Assembly: GCA_014904845.1 (NCBI GenBank)
Contig: MU119288.1
Coordinates: 134,057 to 198,056, forward strand
DNA from: Acephala macrosclerotiorum
Lineage: Eukaryota > Ascomycota > Leotiomycetes > Helotiales > Mollisiaceae
Direction of reading: 5' to 3'
DNA: 64,000 bases
The translations under genes and the position numbers were made by a program. The notes beneath the pieces are model-generated. The model saw only the letters and a list, made by a program, of their open reading frames with translations, was not told the DNA's origin and did no database searches. Positions 44,777-57,602 of this stretch are shown piece after piece; within the stretch, counting starts at the first letter, position 1, and the number at the start of each line of letters is the position of its first letter.

Positions 44777-45856
44777 GACGCTTCTTCTGCGTGAATTTGC
44801 CTCTACCAGTAAGCTGCCAGTTTTTAAAATACTCCAAATGTTAAACTTACAAACGAGCAGAATCGAAGTTATTCTCAAAGCAGGCCTCGCGGGTTTGTAG
44901 TCCAAATGCTAAGAGCGTCAGAAGTCAACAAATTTGATTCTTATCGTTAGTTATTTGCGAGTGGAGAGTACCTTAAAGAGCAAGCGCAAACTCCAAGACC
45001 TGTGATGAGCGTTTGAATGAGTGAGTCAAAGGTTATAACTACTCTGAGGCTCTTCACTTCCGCAATACCATCACCCTCTCCGGCTTACAGCGCGCCGGAA
45101 AAAAAAGGTATTGATACTTAATTAGATCTTAGCATATGCATAATACGGCTTTGAAAATGTCACTCGAACTGTTTGTTACGTTCTAGCGCAAGAAAATGTT
45201 GCTATAAGGGTCAATTAAGTGGACAATCGCTCAAATTGACATCAGATTTATGCCCTTACGCCCCATCTGAGTGATTCAAATAGGCCTAAAATTTTGGGGT
45301 TACATTGGACTTGCTTTGCTGGGCCGACATCGAGAGCTTGAGTCAGAGGTCTCTCCCTCGGAAGCCTCCGTCGCGCTCTTCATTGGTGAAAACTAAAAGG
45401 ACCATATCTGACAGTATACTCGATTATCAAATCCTACCTTGCCACATCACTTTTGCAGAGTAGTAGCGCACACTACATAACAGAGAGCCTCAACTTCTCG
45501 CACGCCGAGTAGTCGAGCCGCCTTCGTATGTGATATGCAGCGTATCACGTGAAGCACGTTCCGAGCTAGTGACGCGGTGTTGAAGCTTCAGGCATTTCGC
45601 GATCTACTCCGCAGCAACCTCCCCACTTGATCAAGCTCTTCTGCGATCGCACTTCAACCTAATCAATCTTTTTCAAAAAGCATGATTTGCAACATAAAGC
45701 CTCAAGCTCTTCTCCCGATCAAAAGCTGAACGCGCATTTGCAGCAAACCCCTTCAATCAATTACCGCTGTACGACCTCAACTGTGATATGATCACAAAGC
45801 TTCAGCGCGCGTGTAGCATACAACTTCGGTAAGTCAAAAGTCTATCAATCGAAAGT
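44777..45856. other. intergenic, nothing recognised
   Basis: Non-coding sequence, with the promoter of the next gene at its right end. Confidence 0.45.
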
Positions 45857-46751
45857 ATGTTAATATTGAATCGCAGATTAATACCGAGTCTTACCCTCCC
45901 CCGAATATCCACGATGCCTTTCACAGCCTTCCATTCCACACAGGCCCAGGGACGCATATTCTGGTTGGTAGTTCACCTCAAAAAACCCTCCTCAGCTCTC
46001 GCTCCTAGCGATACGATGCTCTCGCGTGTCAAGGCCTCTGCCAACGATCCTGATATCTTCGTCGATCTCCACACCCCCGGTATTGATGTCACACTAGTCG
46101 CTGGAAAAGTCTTGAAGGTCACGGTCGAAAATTTGACATTCAAGTTGGATTGTACGCGCAAGGTCAAGTTGATAGAAGATCTGGCCATGCGATTCCAGCT
46201 CAAGGTCAATATATCAGAGGAGAACAAGTGGGAGTTTATAGTTGACGTTACAGTTGGGAAGGATGAGGTATGTGATATATGGCTAGGTTTTTAATTAATA
46301 AATGTTAACACGGAGTTAGAATGACAGCTTGGCTGTGCGCCAAGTCATGGATCTGATCTGTGAAAGAGTCGACGCCATCGAGATGAGTTATGCCAATCCG
46401 AGAGCAAGAGAGCGCCAAGAAAGCCACGAAGAGCTCAAGTTCCTCGCTGTATTACCAGCATGGATGGATCATTACAAGGTCACCTGTAGGACGCTTGCGC
46501 AAGAACGAGCGATTAATACCTGGTGTGATCTTTGTAAGCAAGGCAACAATTCAAGAAACAAGGCCTTTAATGGTTGGACTATTCCACTGCCTCTCTCAAA
46601 TACGGATTGTGATATTCTTCGGGCTGGTCTGTTAAGTGGTGAGATCCAGATTGCAGAGAAAGGAACCTCGGAGGAGATCAGCGAGCGGAGAGAGAGGAGA
46701 GTCAGGGCTATGGATCAGTTGACACAAAGTTTGGCAGAGGATCGTGGATAG
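45857..46751 (+). CDS. hypothetical protein, 280 aa
   Basis: Exons 45857-46267 and 46320-46751 close in frame (VGKDE / NDSLAVRQVMD). The N-terminus (NRRLIPSLTLPRISTMPFTA) is basic and hydroxylated and could be a mitochondrial presequence. The middle is beta-rich (DIFVDLHTPGIDVTLVAGKV) and the C-terminus helical and charged (RRERRVRAMDQLTQSLAED). I recognise no family. Confidence 0.6.
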
Positions 46752-47484
46752 CGGTGGCGCATCGAGGCAAGGAAGTTCGCATGGGTTTTCAAGTGTATAA
46801 TACCTTTTCGCTCAATCACTTCAATCATTCTGCCTGAATGAGTAGAGGCAACTCTTTACTCTGTGAGCGGTCGACAGAAGCTCTTGTCTGTGCATTCTCC
46901 CTCGTAACGTCGTTATAGCGCGCAGTCGATCGCCTTCGCCAATGTCAGATCGCGAGCAGCCGGTCGGACCAGTTCGGACCGGCCATCATTACCAGAATGT
47001 TCACGTCAGCCTAGGTGCGAAAGCTAATGTTGGACGAGGCAAGCGAGCCGAGTCCTTCAAGCGCAGCTCGATAGCTTTGTGGAGAGCGACTTCCGGGCTA
47101 GACTACAGATCTAGACTTTGACAATGCTAGGTCTAAGATTATTGGAGAAGGCTTGGAGAAGGGCATTCGGGTGCAGGAAAAATTGGTGACTGCCATATTG
47201 CAACCTTGACAGCTTCACAGCCATGATAATTGATAGCGCAATACACAGTTAAGCTTTGAGAGCTCAGAGCCTGGAATTTGGCTCTAAGCTCAGTTTCAAT
47301 GTCAAAGTTTGCAACGTAGACACATATTATCAGTTCATCAGTAAACTATGTCACCTACGGACACAAGCCAAAGACCCAAGCATTGAAATGCAGTATAATC
47401 GTACCTCAAAACCGCTCCCTTATTGATCCTCTTCTGCGGCGTTTGTCTCGAATGCAGTGACCTCTGAACTTAACAATCAACATC
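46752..47484. other. intergenic, nothing recognised
   Basis: Nothing coding is recognised. Confidence 0.45.
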
Positions 47485-48110
47485 AACGACGCCAAGCTTG
47501 CCGAATCAAAATCCGGCTTGCCGTAACGGGATATTCCATTCCATTTGGTAGGTATCTGTCTTCTGGGCGCGGATCTTTCGACTTTATAAGACCAAGCTCA
47601 CCGGAATTCAACCTTCCAACAGAGAGCTGCTTCTTCTTCTGGTGTTTCTTTTGGCTTTGATCGGAATCTGTTTCGCTGCCTGTTGATTCGCTGGAAGTGC
47701 TATCGCTTGGAGGCGGGGTTGGTGGCCGCTCGCGGATTCCTCTACGGCGAGTTTTGACTCCTTGATTGCCCCCACCATCCTGCTGAGATGAGCCAGCCGT
47801 ATCCTCCCTAGCTTCAGACGTATGCGATTGCGGCAATGAGACTGGCCGTGAACCGGGTTGGTCAGACTCAACCGCCGCCCCTTGAATAGGGTCTGCAGGA
47901 TAGACCTGTTGCTCAGTCTGCTGCTCAATCTGCTGCTCAGCTTGTTGCTCTTGAGCATATGCGAGGGGTCCATCGTCGACGTTACCCGTGTGCTGGACGA
48001 GGCTTGAGCTGCTTGAAGAGAGTGTTTCCACCCTAGAGCTTGGATTCCTCTGAATAGAAGTTGCTGGTATAGCCGTTGAGCTTCGACCTAGAGTTGGATT
48101 ATTACCTTCT
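47483..48110 (-). CDS. low-complexity hypothetical ORF, start unresolved
   Basis: The minus strand is open from about 48110 to a stop at 47483 but has no ATG at its 5' end. The peptide is Ser/Gln-rich (EQQAEQQIEQQTEQQ) with a basic patch (KTRRRGIRERPPTPPPSD, HQKKKQ). It could be the main exon of a nuclear or disordered protein whose first exon I did not find. Confidence 0.4.
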
Positions 48111-50244
48111 GTCTTTCGTCATTAAACAGGAAGCCCTTCCTTACCAAGGCGTGGGGGATGGCCTGTGCTTCCGCGATGTGTACTTGCTAGTCGGCCACAA
48201 ACGCCACATTCGAAGTTGCCTGTGGCATGTACCGTGTGCTGCAAGCTTGCAAAGGTATGTCGTTGGTAACTGCTTGCCCCATAAACCGGCGGTTCATTAT
48301 ATGTTGATCTGGTCGACATTATCTTTAGCCTCGTTAGTACTGTGATAAGGAGTGTTTGATTCAAACTGACCAAAATATCAAGAATAAAACAGCTTGAAAT
48401 ATGGGACCTGGGAACAACGAAATATGTAGAGAAAGGCTGCAAATGCCTCGAGGACCTTGGCGAGAGGATGATGGATCATATAAGGTATGGGGCCTTATTC
48501 AGACCAGAAATTCAGTGCAAAGCCGGGCGAACATCACGCGATAAAGAAAATAGGCTGTTGGTGTGTGGGGATATTTTTCTATGGGCTCAGGCACGGCGAA
48601 GCAAGATGTGTCAGATGTAGCAGTTTGAAGGTTGGTGGTGGGTTGGCAGATCGAATTAATGGTTTGTTCTGGCAAACCAAGTTCTGCAACATCGAGCAAT
48701 TCAGGGAAAGGTCGAATAAGCTATCCAATTATATATACGTTTGAGCTGTGTGGTTGAGCTTTTGCTTCTAAGGGGAATCTATTGGTTGGCAATGGTTGCC
48801 TCGCTGGTTGTAGTATATGATTGCATATCTGAGCAGCAGGGCTATGAGCAACCCCTTAAAATATATGTGAGTCTGAAGCTTGATAAAAGTGTAGTGTTCT
48901 AAAAAAAATGCAGTCAACTTTAATCTATTCTTGAAGCTGGATCTTGTCCCAATCAAGGTTGAAGAGGCTGACGTGCTTTTCCGCTCGCATCCAAGCCTTG
49001 TCTCTTAGACCCCAGGCTTGATATTCGACATTATCTATCTTTGTTCTTCCCGCCTAGTAATATTTTTTTTTTTTTTTTTTTCCCTCCAAGCGCAGTTACC
49101 CTTTTTTTTCTTTTTTTCCGACGCGCAACAAAAATTGCCATTATTATCTGGTCTCATGTGACACTTACCTGATCAGTTGTTTCGTCTGAAAGTGCGATAA
49201 GCCTCTGAAGAACCACGGTCTCGGATTACTGAATTCGAATAGAGAGAAGGTTTTGATGCATATTGGAAAATTCTGGACTAAATGCTCCTAAGAGTGTCGA
49301 GGAAAGATTATGTGTCGAAAGCAATGGAACACGCTTTGGGAGATGTCACTAGGGAAAGCTCCATATGATTGATTATTTTAGCGATGTGCAACAGCGACCG
49401 TCAGCGTGCTGCCTCAGGTAGCCTCGAACGTATTGTGGAGACTAGCCTCATCAAGATTATCCGTTTTTGTTCTTCCAAGCTGACAAATACAAAAATGACG
49501 ATCAATATTTACAAACTTTTCTGTTTCTCTATTAACATTCGTACGAAGGCCAAAAAGGATACTAGTTTTGAAAATGAGATGCTAGAAGTAAAATATTCCC
49601 AGAAAGAAACTCCAATAATAAAAGGTTTCGATGGATTGAAAGAACATTATCAGCTTTATTTTCAATCTTTAAAAATCATCCCCTCAATTGATCATAGTCG
49701 CCAATCCCCTAAGAAAGTTTACTCTAATTAGCAAGGTTCACAAGCTTGTAGAATTTGGATATAAATAATAATTCAAGACGGCTCAAATCTCTTTAATGTG
49801 AATCCATCCCCAAGTTTGAAGCAGGAAGATATTACGTCATAGCCACGTGATACCCACTTCTGAGCCGTTTTTGGTTGCACATCGCACATATCCAACAATT
49901 GCAAAGCGGCGTCCTCTCTTTCAAACCATTGGCAGGCAAGCGACGCGTTCCGTGGCTGACGTGTGCTTGACAGAACGGTCTTTGGCTCGCCTTAGAACGT
50001 TCTAGAAGCTAAGATTTTGCAACCTAAGGCACAATTTCAATCACCGAGGTAAGTAATTCTGCACTTCAACTGCACTTCGATCCATTAGACATATGAACAA
50101 TTAATGACAACCTTATCTAACAAGGAGCGTACAGACACATGGACATAAAAAAACCCAGAACTAAAGCTCATATATACGATCCAATCCGACCCTCTAAATT
50201 CGTTCATTCTTGAAGGGCGGCATGGATTCGGACGCCTCGGGACG
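48111..50244. other. long gap without recognised gene
   Basis: About 2.1 kb have only weak open frames. Poly-T/poly-pyrimidine runs occur at about 49063-49082 and 49102-49118. It is possibly degraded repeat DNA. Confidence 0.4.
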
Positions 50245-53012
50245 CTAGAAATAACCATTCATAGCTTCTGTCGACCCCGCGCCGTTGACATCGCGTTCGA
50301 AGTCCTCGCCTGCCTCAATTGCGTATTCCAGATGAGACATAGTCACCTGAGCTCCCTCCTGAAGAGCTAAGGCCTGGGCCGTGGAGGTGAGATTTTTAAT
50401 CTGGAGTGGCACGAAGATGAGCATTCTATTCCTGAGTACGTGTAATAAGACGACCTTACCTCGCGGCCATTCAACTGCTTCTCCACCAGAGATTCAAGAC
50501 TGCTGCGACTATACACTGGCGGGCCTTGAGGTGTCGCAGCCTTTCCCAGGAAGTAGTCCCATACCCCTCTTCTCTGGTCGAGGCTCAAATTATCAAACTT
50601 GATCTTGAAGTGTATCCTGCTTGCAATGGCAGGATCAATCTGTTTTACTCGGTTGGTTGTGAAGAACATGATCCCTTGGTAATACTCCAAGGTTCGCAAG
50701 AACACACAGACAAGGGCATTTCGGTTGATATCGCCGATTGAACGTTGCTCGAGGAAAACATCGGCCTCGTCTAGAAGGAGGAGCGCATTCCATTTCGAAG
50801 CACGCTCGAAGATGAGAGGAAGTCGTTGTTCGAGTTCTTCAGCGGTCTTACCTAGCTCGCCAGCGGAGACCTGCAGCGTTGTGAGAAGGGAGATTGTCAA
50901 TCAATGCATAAAGACATACCGCGTAGAGTGGCATTTGAAAATACTCGGACAAGACTTCGGCAGTCAAGGTCTTGCCTACACCTGGTGGCCCGCTAATGTG
51001 CATGTTAGCATTATCAGACTTTAACGGAGATCGATCGTCGTACTGCAAGAGCACGTTGAACCCCAGCCCTTTCCCTGCGATGAAGTCGTCAAAGGAAAAG
51101 GAATTGCTGGACGCCCGCTTCATATGAGCTTCGAGAAGAGCCTGGATAGCACGCTTTTTCTTTTGGGGGATCTGAAGGTGAGTGAGTGCCGCAGGCTGCC
51201 ATTCGATGTCTCTAACATCATCGACCGCAAACTCAGCTACATTAAACGCATTAGCTACGCGGGACTTTTGAGTAATGTGCCGGGGAAGAAAAGGCACTCA
51301 CCCCACAGTTTGATACCAAGGCTGAATCCAAGCACAGTTGGACTGCAGATAAGGAGGTCGTCTCCCTTCACGTCTGATGGTTCCATTCCGTTGCTCTTGA
51401 CTGAGTCAGATGACTTCGGAGAATCATCGTCCCCTCCTAAAATAAGCCAGCCAAGGTCCGACGAACTCTTCTTGTTGTGCTCATCGATACTTGGTCTGGC
51501 GTAGTTCGGGTTGGCCTCTCGGAAGTAAGCCGCGTCGACCATGATCCGGCTGTTTACAAATAGCTTGACGGGATGGTTCTTCTTCATATAGAAGGCCATT
51601 CCTTGGTACTGGCAATGGTGGACATTTATGAGCTTGAGAAATTTTCGACCGCATTTGTCTAGATAAGCTCTCGTCTCCTTTTCTTTCTGGTGGTATGGGA
51701 GAGGAAAGACTCCAAGGGAGTTGATCCTCTTTGTCCCACGGAATTTCTCAATCCCAAGCGCAGTCGAGACTTCGCCAAACACTTTCCCATCAGAGTCTAA
51801 GTAGTGACACCCCACATGAAAGTATTCTACCCCGTTCATTTGCTTTTTCTCCTCGCCAAAATCATACTTGACACATCTTGGCTTGTCAGTGCCGACACAA
51901 GTGGTGTATACGATCGCGTTCGGCTTGAAGAGGGCCCACAGAAGGTCATATGTGATCTCACACTTCTCAAGAAGCGCACTGAGGCGTTCGGTGGTGGATT
52001 GGTAGGTTTTCTTGATGAAATCGAGCAACAAATCAAGATGCCGAATCGTCGAGTCGTCAAGGGCAGCGTGGTTGCTTCGATACGCCTCGAGATCGGGGAG
52101 GTAGTGGAAGAGCAGGTTTTGTTCGACCTGGACGTAGTTAGCAATTAACGTGAGTCCGGTTTCTGACGGGAAAGTTAAGGGTAGTTGTACCGAAGGCTTC
52201 TCCTCCCGCAGACAGATGCCCTTGACGTCTTGCAAGACCGACCTGAGGACGTCTCGCAAGCCCTCAGATTTGAGATCAATGTAGTGTGTCCGTTTTTCAG
52301 TCTTCTTATCTGCCTTGCTGTCAAGATAGAGACTGAGGCCGAGGCTAGGATACTCACTAATCCGCGTGCGAACCACAAAGATATACTGGTCAAGTTCATT
52401 CTCTTCGTCAGGTGGCGTGATTGATTCCACGACCTTATACTTATACGCCTTCGCGTCCCAGCTGTATAAACGGTATTAGCCTTATCAAGGTTGGACTTGC
52501 ATACTGCGGAAGACAAACACTTCATTGACGGTTTTGAACTCAAGCTTTGAAGCTCGAGCAGGCCGTTCCTCGGATTTAACTTTGTCTGCAGCGGCAGGCG
52601 GAGGAGGAGGAGGTCCTTCCTTGGCACCGAGAGACTTGAGAATATCCAAGAACTGTTGGACATGCTCAGGAGTTACAATCTGTGGTGATGGTTGATTTGT
52701 CGGAAACGTTGGCGAACAGTAGGTTGAAGTCGCCTCTGAAGCATCCTCAGGAGGCGTATGAGAGCAGGTGCACTTCGTGGCATGAGCAGAGGCCATCTGC
52801 ATGTCCTTGACGGCTTGGACCAACTCTTGGGCATCGCTTATGGTGTCAAAGCACTTGGATGGTGAGAGATTCGGGCTGCTCGGTGGGGTGGTTGGCTGTG
52901 CCAAGGCCAAGTGAGTTTGAACCATCTCCGTTGGGACTTCCGTCGCTGAAGATTCCTCATCCCACCTAAATGGATCGTTAGCAAAGTTTGATTTACACTC
53001 CGTTTGAGGCAT
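50245..53012 (-). CDS. AAA+ ATPase with DUF7025-type N-terminal region
   Basis: Exons (minus) from 53012 (or the in-frame ATG at 52925)-52519, 52461-51302, 51236-50920, 50870-50460 and 50400-50245 give about 845 aa. After a disordered N-terminus (PTTPPSSPNLSPS, GPPPPPPAAAD) comes the conserved DUF7025-like region (NEVWDAKAYKYKVVESITPP, LGWLILGG) typical of this fungal ATPase class. One AAA module follows: Walker A GPPGVGKT, Walker B ALLLLDEADVFLEQR and sensor region MFFTTNRVKQIDPAIASR. The first intron uses a GTTTGT donor. These ATPases are large families in Pezizomycotina with unknown substrates. The start is uncertain because the first ATG lies inside the last intron of the BCS1-like gene immediately upstream. 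Confidence 0.85.
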
Positions 53013-54653
53013 ACCAACTTGGAATCTCGTGCTATCTCAGGCTGAGCATCTTCAGGCTTGGCATCTTCAGGCTTGGCATCTTCAGGCTTGGCATCTTCGG
53101 ATATTGACCGCTTCGATTTTGTTCTAATGGACTTCGAGACGAGTTGCTCCACATTATCAATGGCTTTCTTAGGCGATTTCCTGTGCACCAGAAGAAACGA
53201 TAAAATTCCAGCTGGGCTGAATTTCAGCTCCGGTACCCTGGCAGCAAACTCTTTTGCCCACCGCTCAACTCTCTGGACCTCTTCCCTCTGGTTCCCTACA
53301 GCTTCATGGACATCTGATAGAGCATTCCTTGGGACAGGAGCGTCGCCTTTCATGGGCTTAAAGATGGCACAGAAGAGGTCAACCGTCATTTGATTATCAG
53401 CGAGCCCGAGCTCGATCTTCTTATCCACACGGCCGGGTCGTATAAGTGCTTCGTCGAGGCGTGTGATGTGATTGGTAGTCATGATCAGGATCCGGCCTTC
53501 TTGCGACCCTACACCATCGATGACATTTAAGAGGGCAGATAGGGACACCTTTCCAGATTTGCTCTCCTGAGATGGAGAGCCAGTCGCGATCTGGCGAGAG
53601 TCCTTTGTTTCAGCGTCGGATCGCTTCGAACTGACGGCGTCAATGTCTTCCAAAAGAATAACGCAGCGACTTGGAAGCTTGGCGAATAGGCTCTTCAGGC
53701 TGGCTTCGTTGATGTCAGAAAGGCTAAGGGTGTAGATATCCAAACCAAAATGACCAGCGACGGACAAGCTCAAACTCGATTTTCCAGTTCCAGGGGATCC
53801 GTACAGCAGATAACCTCGTCGGTAGGGAATGCCACGGTCGGAATACCATTGTTGGGATGTTGGGTCGAGGAAGTGCTCAATATCTTCTAGCAGCTCCGTT
53901 TTCCTACTCTCATCCAGAACAATTGTTGAGATGCGTCTTATATTCGACACTGCAGACCTTATCCAGGCACCATCTTGGTGCTCATAGAGAGAGGTTTTAT
54001 CCCGAACAAGCTTTGCATACTCAGCGCAGCACTCAGAAAGCAGTTCCTTGAGAATTTGCGGAGACCTGCCAAAGCAGGAAATGGAGACCTCTTCTCGACT
54101 GCTGAATTCTCCAGCTCGATATTCACGCCGGAACACGAGCAGACGGCCCTTATACCACATGAAAAAGCGTCCATTCCAAGGGGTGTAATATAGAGTCTTT
54201 TTGTTCGAATCTCTGCCATTTGAACCATCATTTCTCGAGCGGTTTAATGAAGAGGCCAACTCGGTGGTGACGAGGGAGGAGCGAGCGTTCTGGGCGAAGC
54301 TCTGAGAAGAAATCCACAACATGAGTATATCATATGCATCCTCCCGATATCGAAGATGAACAGTTGAAGCTACTTATTGTCAGAAAGTGGGTTCTCTTAT
54401 TCGGATAAAGGGAGTTCCTACTGCAATATATCTCAAGCAATCCTAACAAGGACTTGCAAATGCGTCCGCAAGCGAACACAAACAACCCAAAGAAACAGAG
54501 CAGAGGAGCATAGACGCTCAGGTCAATGGTAAGATACCATTGGATAGCGGTAGACATGCGCGTGAAGCCTGGGAACAAGAAGTCCAGGATCGAGGCTTGA
54601 GCGTCCGAGAGTGGTTGAATTGGTAGGGAAATATTCTCAATGTATCCTGCCAT
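52957..54653 (-). CDS. BCS1-like AAA ATPase
   Basis: Exons (minus) 54653-54422, 54372-53015 and a tiny last exon 52965-52957 give 532 aa. A membrane helix near the N-terminus (VYAPLLCFFGLFVFACGRI) and the BCS1-type region (STVHLRYREDAYDILMLW, TLYYTPWNGRFFMWYKGRLL) precede the AAA core. The core shows Walker A YGSPGTGKSS, Walker B VILLEDIDAV, TTNHITRLDEALIRPGRVDK and the C-lobe. BCS1 proteins sit in the mitochondrial inner membrane and translocate folded Rieske protein, but fungal genomes hold many BCS1-like paralogues with other or unknown roles, some in incompatibility. Near the C-terminus is a tandem repeat of EDAKP (three exact units and one EDAQP). It runs head-to-tail with, and overlaps, the other AAA gene. 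Confidence 0.88.
53047..53100. repeat. 15-bp tandem repeat encoding EDAKP
   Basis: On the plus strand, CTTCAGGCTTGGCAT is repeated three to four times with near-perfect copies. It is in frame in the BCS1-like gene, so copy changes would alter length without frameshift. Confidence 0.85.
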
Positions 54654-55057
54654 TGTCTTGTTCTGTGAAATGGCAGCAGGATTCAGATGGAATATAGATT
54701 GCTTCACATACGTGACAAACAAGATATATACTGAGCAAGAAGGTTTGAAAAGATGACTGGAAGAGCTGGATGCTGAGAATACAGAGGGCGATGATGATGG
54801 AAAACTTCAGAGTAGTTCCACCCTTATATATCCGTCTGTGTCAACATCCAGACATGAAAGAAGCCGATCACCCTTGGATGCACTTGTAGCCCGCGGTTGC
54901 AGCATGATGTGCTGGCGCCTTGGATAATCAAGATGGCTTCGCCGATTCTCCATACAGCAATGTGGGGGAAGCAAGACATTGATGCAGAGCATTGATAGTG
55001 GTCGGACCGTGGATATAGTTAGAGGCAGTTCTCCAAAAATGGAACATCTCCATTGAG
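54654..55057. other. intergenic, promoter of BCS1-like gene
   Basis: No closing gene model was found. Confidence 0.4.
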
Positions 55058-55390
55058 TTAAGGCAATGTTGCGAGACATCGGCGCTTGTATGCAAGATTC
55101 TCATCCCCGAGGCAGCTAGCAGCCCATGCAGTAATATGGGGAAGCAACACAATGAAGTGGAGCAAGACAGATGCCTTGGATCGAAAAAGACATGCTTGGA
55201 CGTCAATGTGCAGTAATATTTCAGGAATGATATCTGCGACCTCCCTAGATGGCTCCGAAGTAAAATGAGATACCTCAGCTCCAGCGAAACGTGGATCGTC
55301 GACTGGAGCCGGAAGCGCACTAGAAAAACGCCCCATACTCCGAAAATAATATATCTGCATGCCGTATTGTCTTTGTCGAATGTCAAACAT
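55058..55390 (-). CDS. small hypothetical protein, 110 aa
   Basis: The ORF starts MFDIRQRQYGMQIYYFRSMG and continues through FSSALPAPVDDPRFAGAE and VADIIPEILLHIDVQACLFR with no stop. A second long open frame overlaps it on the same strand, and GTATCT after FAGAE could be a donor, so the C-terminal half is uncertain. No family is recognised. Confidence 0.35.
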   Translation of the reverse strand: MFDIRQRQYGMQIYYFRSMGRFSSALPAPVDDPRFAGAEVSHFTSEPSREVADIIPEILLHIDVQACLFRSKASVLLHFIVLLPHITAWAASCLGDENLAYKRRCLATLP

Positions 55391-55444
55391 CCTATTGTCT
55401 TCGCGTATGCTGTCTAAGGGGACCTTCTGACATTAAAGATAAGC

Positions 55445-55480
55445 GAGATGGGATGGAATGGAATGCAATGCAATGCAACG
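55445..55480. repeat. (GGAAT/GCAAT)n short tandem repeat
   Basis: GGATGGAATGGAATGCAATG and following pentamers form a short tandem array. The same CATTCC unit recurs at about 58594. Confidence 0.7.
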
Positions 55481-55686
55481 AAATATGATGGAAATACTAC
55501 ACACTAACCCGTTAAAGCAGGGTGACACCTACCTAGTCGATCCACAAGTGTCGTATCAAGGCTATCTGATGCCAACCAGGTGATCGGAGTGGTTCATTTC
55601 CTCACAAACCTCGCGCCGCAGCTGCGTTTGTATTTGTGGGTCTTGAATCATGACATTGTTTCTTCTCCAACGTGGGATTGAGTTCG

Positions 55687-56765
55687 ATGTATAAGAAGAA
55701 GCTGCAGAACAAGGCAACCTGCATGCGCCCTCTTCATCTCCCATTGCTCACCGCTGCTGCACTGTGTTCGCCTCACTTCCTCTCATGCACAAAGGCGACT
55801 CATCTGCCTTACTGGATCCAGCTCCCCTCAGCCTCCTTCATTGGTCGCCCTCGTCATTCACTCCCCTCAATATTTATGCCTGCCTCGCATCTATCTGTTA
55901 TTTGTTCCTCATTTGCTGTGTGTATCACTACAATCAAGTTCGCCGTACCGGCATGGCGGCTCTATTATGAATACACTCGCAAGCCTAAGCCTAAGCCCGT
56001 TCCTGAGCTTACAATAAGGCTAGATACGGGCATGTCGGCCATCTTCGTCATCCTCAGCTGGTTGCTCTTGGCATTTTCACTCACTAGGCTAGAGAATGGT
56101 CTACAAATTGTTCTTTCGTTGGCCGAGGGTTCAACGATCGTTTACCAGGTTGGTTGCCTTATCCTTCTTAGAAACTTCTGCTAACCTTTTCCGAGGTTGG
56201 ACTTCTGTGGCTATATCGTCCCAATCATCCGCGGGCTCTGTGGGCTCTGTTGATATGTTTCATTGTGGCTCCAATTATCACAGTAATACCCTTAATTATT
56301 GTTGGCCATATTAAGGCTTCAAAGATTATACTGCTTTCATTCTTTTTGGCAGAATACTTTGGAATATTTATTATATATTTGGTTCCAATTTGGTTTGAAG
56401 ACCTTCTTACTTCTAAGAGTCTTTTCTTGTGGAACATGGGGCTTTGTTGTGTGGCCTGGGTTGGTGCTCTTGGCTCTCTAGTTGGCTACTTGGAGGGGAA
56501 ACTTGACTTTATTACGTTCTTATGGGTGAGTAGTAAGATCAAATTAAGTTGTAAGGGGAAATTTTTCTAATATGATGCACAGATAGATAATGCAACGGCT
56601 CTAGTATGGGTTGTGTGGATACTGTGGAGGAACTGGACGTCATTGCAACGAGTTCGATCGCAGAAAGGCTCGAATGAAGAACTTGGTGTTCGATTACAGG
56701 ATGATTCACCAAGACAGGACTCCACAACTCAACTGGTTGCGCCTTCAGCTGTACATTATGTATGA
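55687..56765 (+). CDS. polytopic membrane protein, unknown
   Basis: Exons 55687-56148, 56196-56525 and 56583-56765 give about 324 aa. At least six hydrophobic helices are visible: FVILSWLLLAFSLT, LEN...IVLSLAEG, ALWALLICFIVAPIITVIPL, ILLSFFLAEYFGIFIIYLV, LCCVAWVGALGSLVGYL and ALVWVVWILW. A short hydrophilic C-terminus with DDSPRQDSTTQ follows. The 5' part is ambiguous. A second frame (from an ATG at 55785) encodes another good helix (IYACLASICYLFLICCVYHY) and could be the true first exon joined by an intron after 55934. No family is recognised. Confidence 0.6.
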
Positions 56766-57386
56766 TTCAAATAGGAAAGGTTGATTGATGTTCACTGTAG
56801 TAGCACAAATATATTTCGTATATAAACGCATCCCAGTTATAAGGCCTCGACCAGGCCGATACGCTTGCTGCAGGCATGGACGGACTGATCAATACTAACC
56901 AAAAGAGTCTCCTTGCCAGGAACGCTTCAAACTTATTGTTCGGAGTATACGGACACGTAGAATGTTGAATAACTATACGCATAATTCTCCTTACGGACTG
57001 GTATTACTGATTTTGTGTCCCCAAGCCTTTCACCCGTAGGAGACTGTCTTCTAGTCTTCTTCCCACAAATCCTCTCAACCCCGGTATTTCTTCCTGCGGC
57101 GGATGCACCTGTCATAACACACTCGCTTTTGTCTTTCCTGCATGGACACGAATACCCCTCACTTTCGTCTTTCCTATCACCCTGACTTTCGCCCTGACTT
57201 TCGCCTTCCTGCACGCCGGCCTTATCATGATAAGTTACACGGCTGGGTCAATGGAAAGTCTGAAAGATAAAGCGACATCTTCCCCTCTGGGTCTTCTCCA
57301 AGCCAGACCTACTCAAATCTGCCTTGCATCTCAAAACTTCAAACCTTACGGTATCCCTCTCTTTACGCGCCACGAACCACTATAAC
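56766..57386. other. intergenic, nothing recognised
   Basis: It contains a small direct repeat (TTTCGTCTTTCC / CCCTGACTTTCGCC at about 57125-57212). Confidence 0.4.
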
Positions 57387-57602
57387 ATGGCTCCCTCTAA
57401 AAACGACGTCTACATGTATGAGGTAGGTACCTGTATAATAGAGGGCTATAAAAAAGGAAACATTTTAACATCAGCTCAGAGACTCGAAGCAGAACACTAC
57501 GGCCAGCCACCACCACCAAGCTACAAGCTCGAATATTGCCCGCCAACTACCCAGCCACAGCCAGTCGCCCAGAGATGTTTCTGTAATCCAAATAAGTGCT
57601 AG
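57387..57602 (+). CDS. small hypothetical protein with Cys-rich C-terminus, 71 aa
   Basis: The ORF starts MAPSKNDVYMYEVGTCIIEG after AAC and ends QRCFCNPNKC. There is no signal peptide, a Pro-rich middle (GQPPPPSYK) and five cysteines, three of them in the last eight residues. No family is recognised. The start context and a compact intron-free frame favour a real gene. Confidence 0.5.
   Translation: MAPSKNDVYMYEVGTCIIEGYKKGNILTSAQRLEAEHYGQPPPPSYKLEYCPPTTQPQPVAQRCFCNPNKC

Noticed and set aside
48111..50244. Open frames at 49369-49731 and nearby as genes
   Set aside because: AT-biased composition, no good start or splice context and no family signal.
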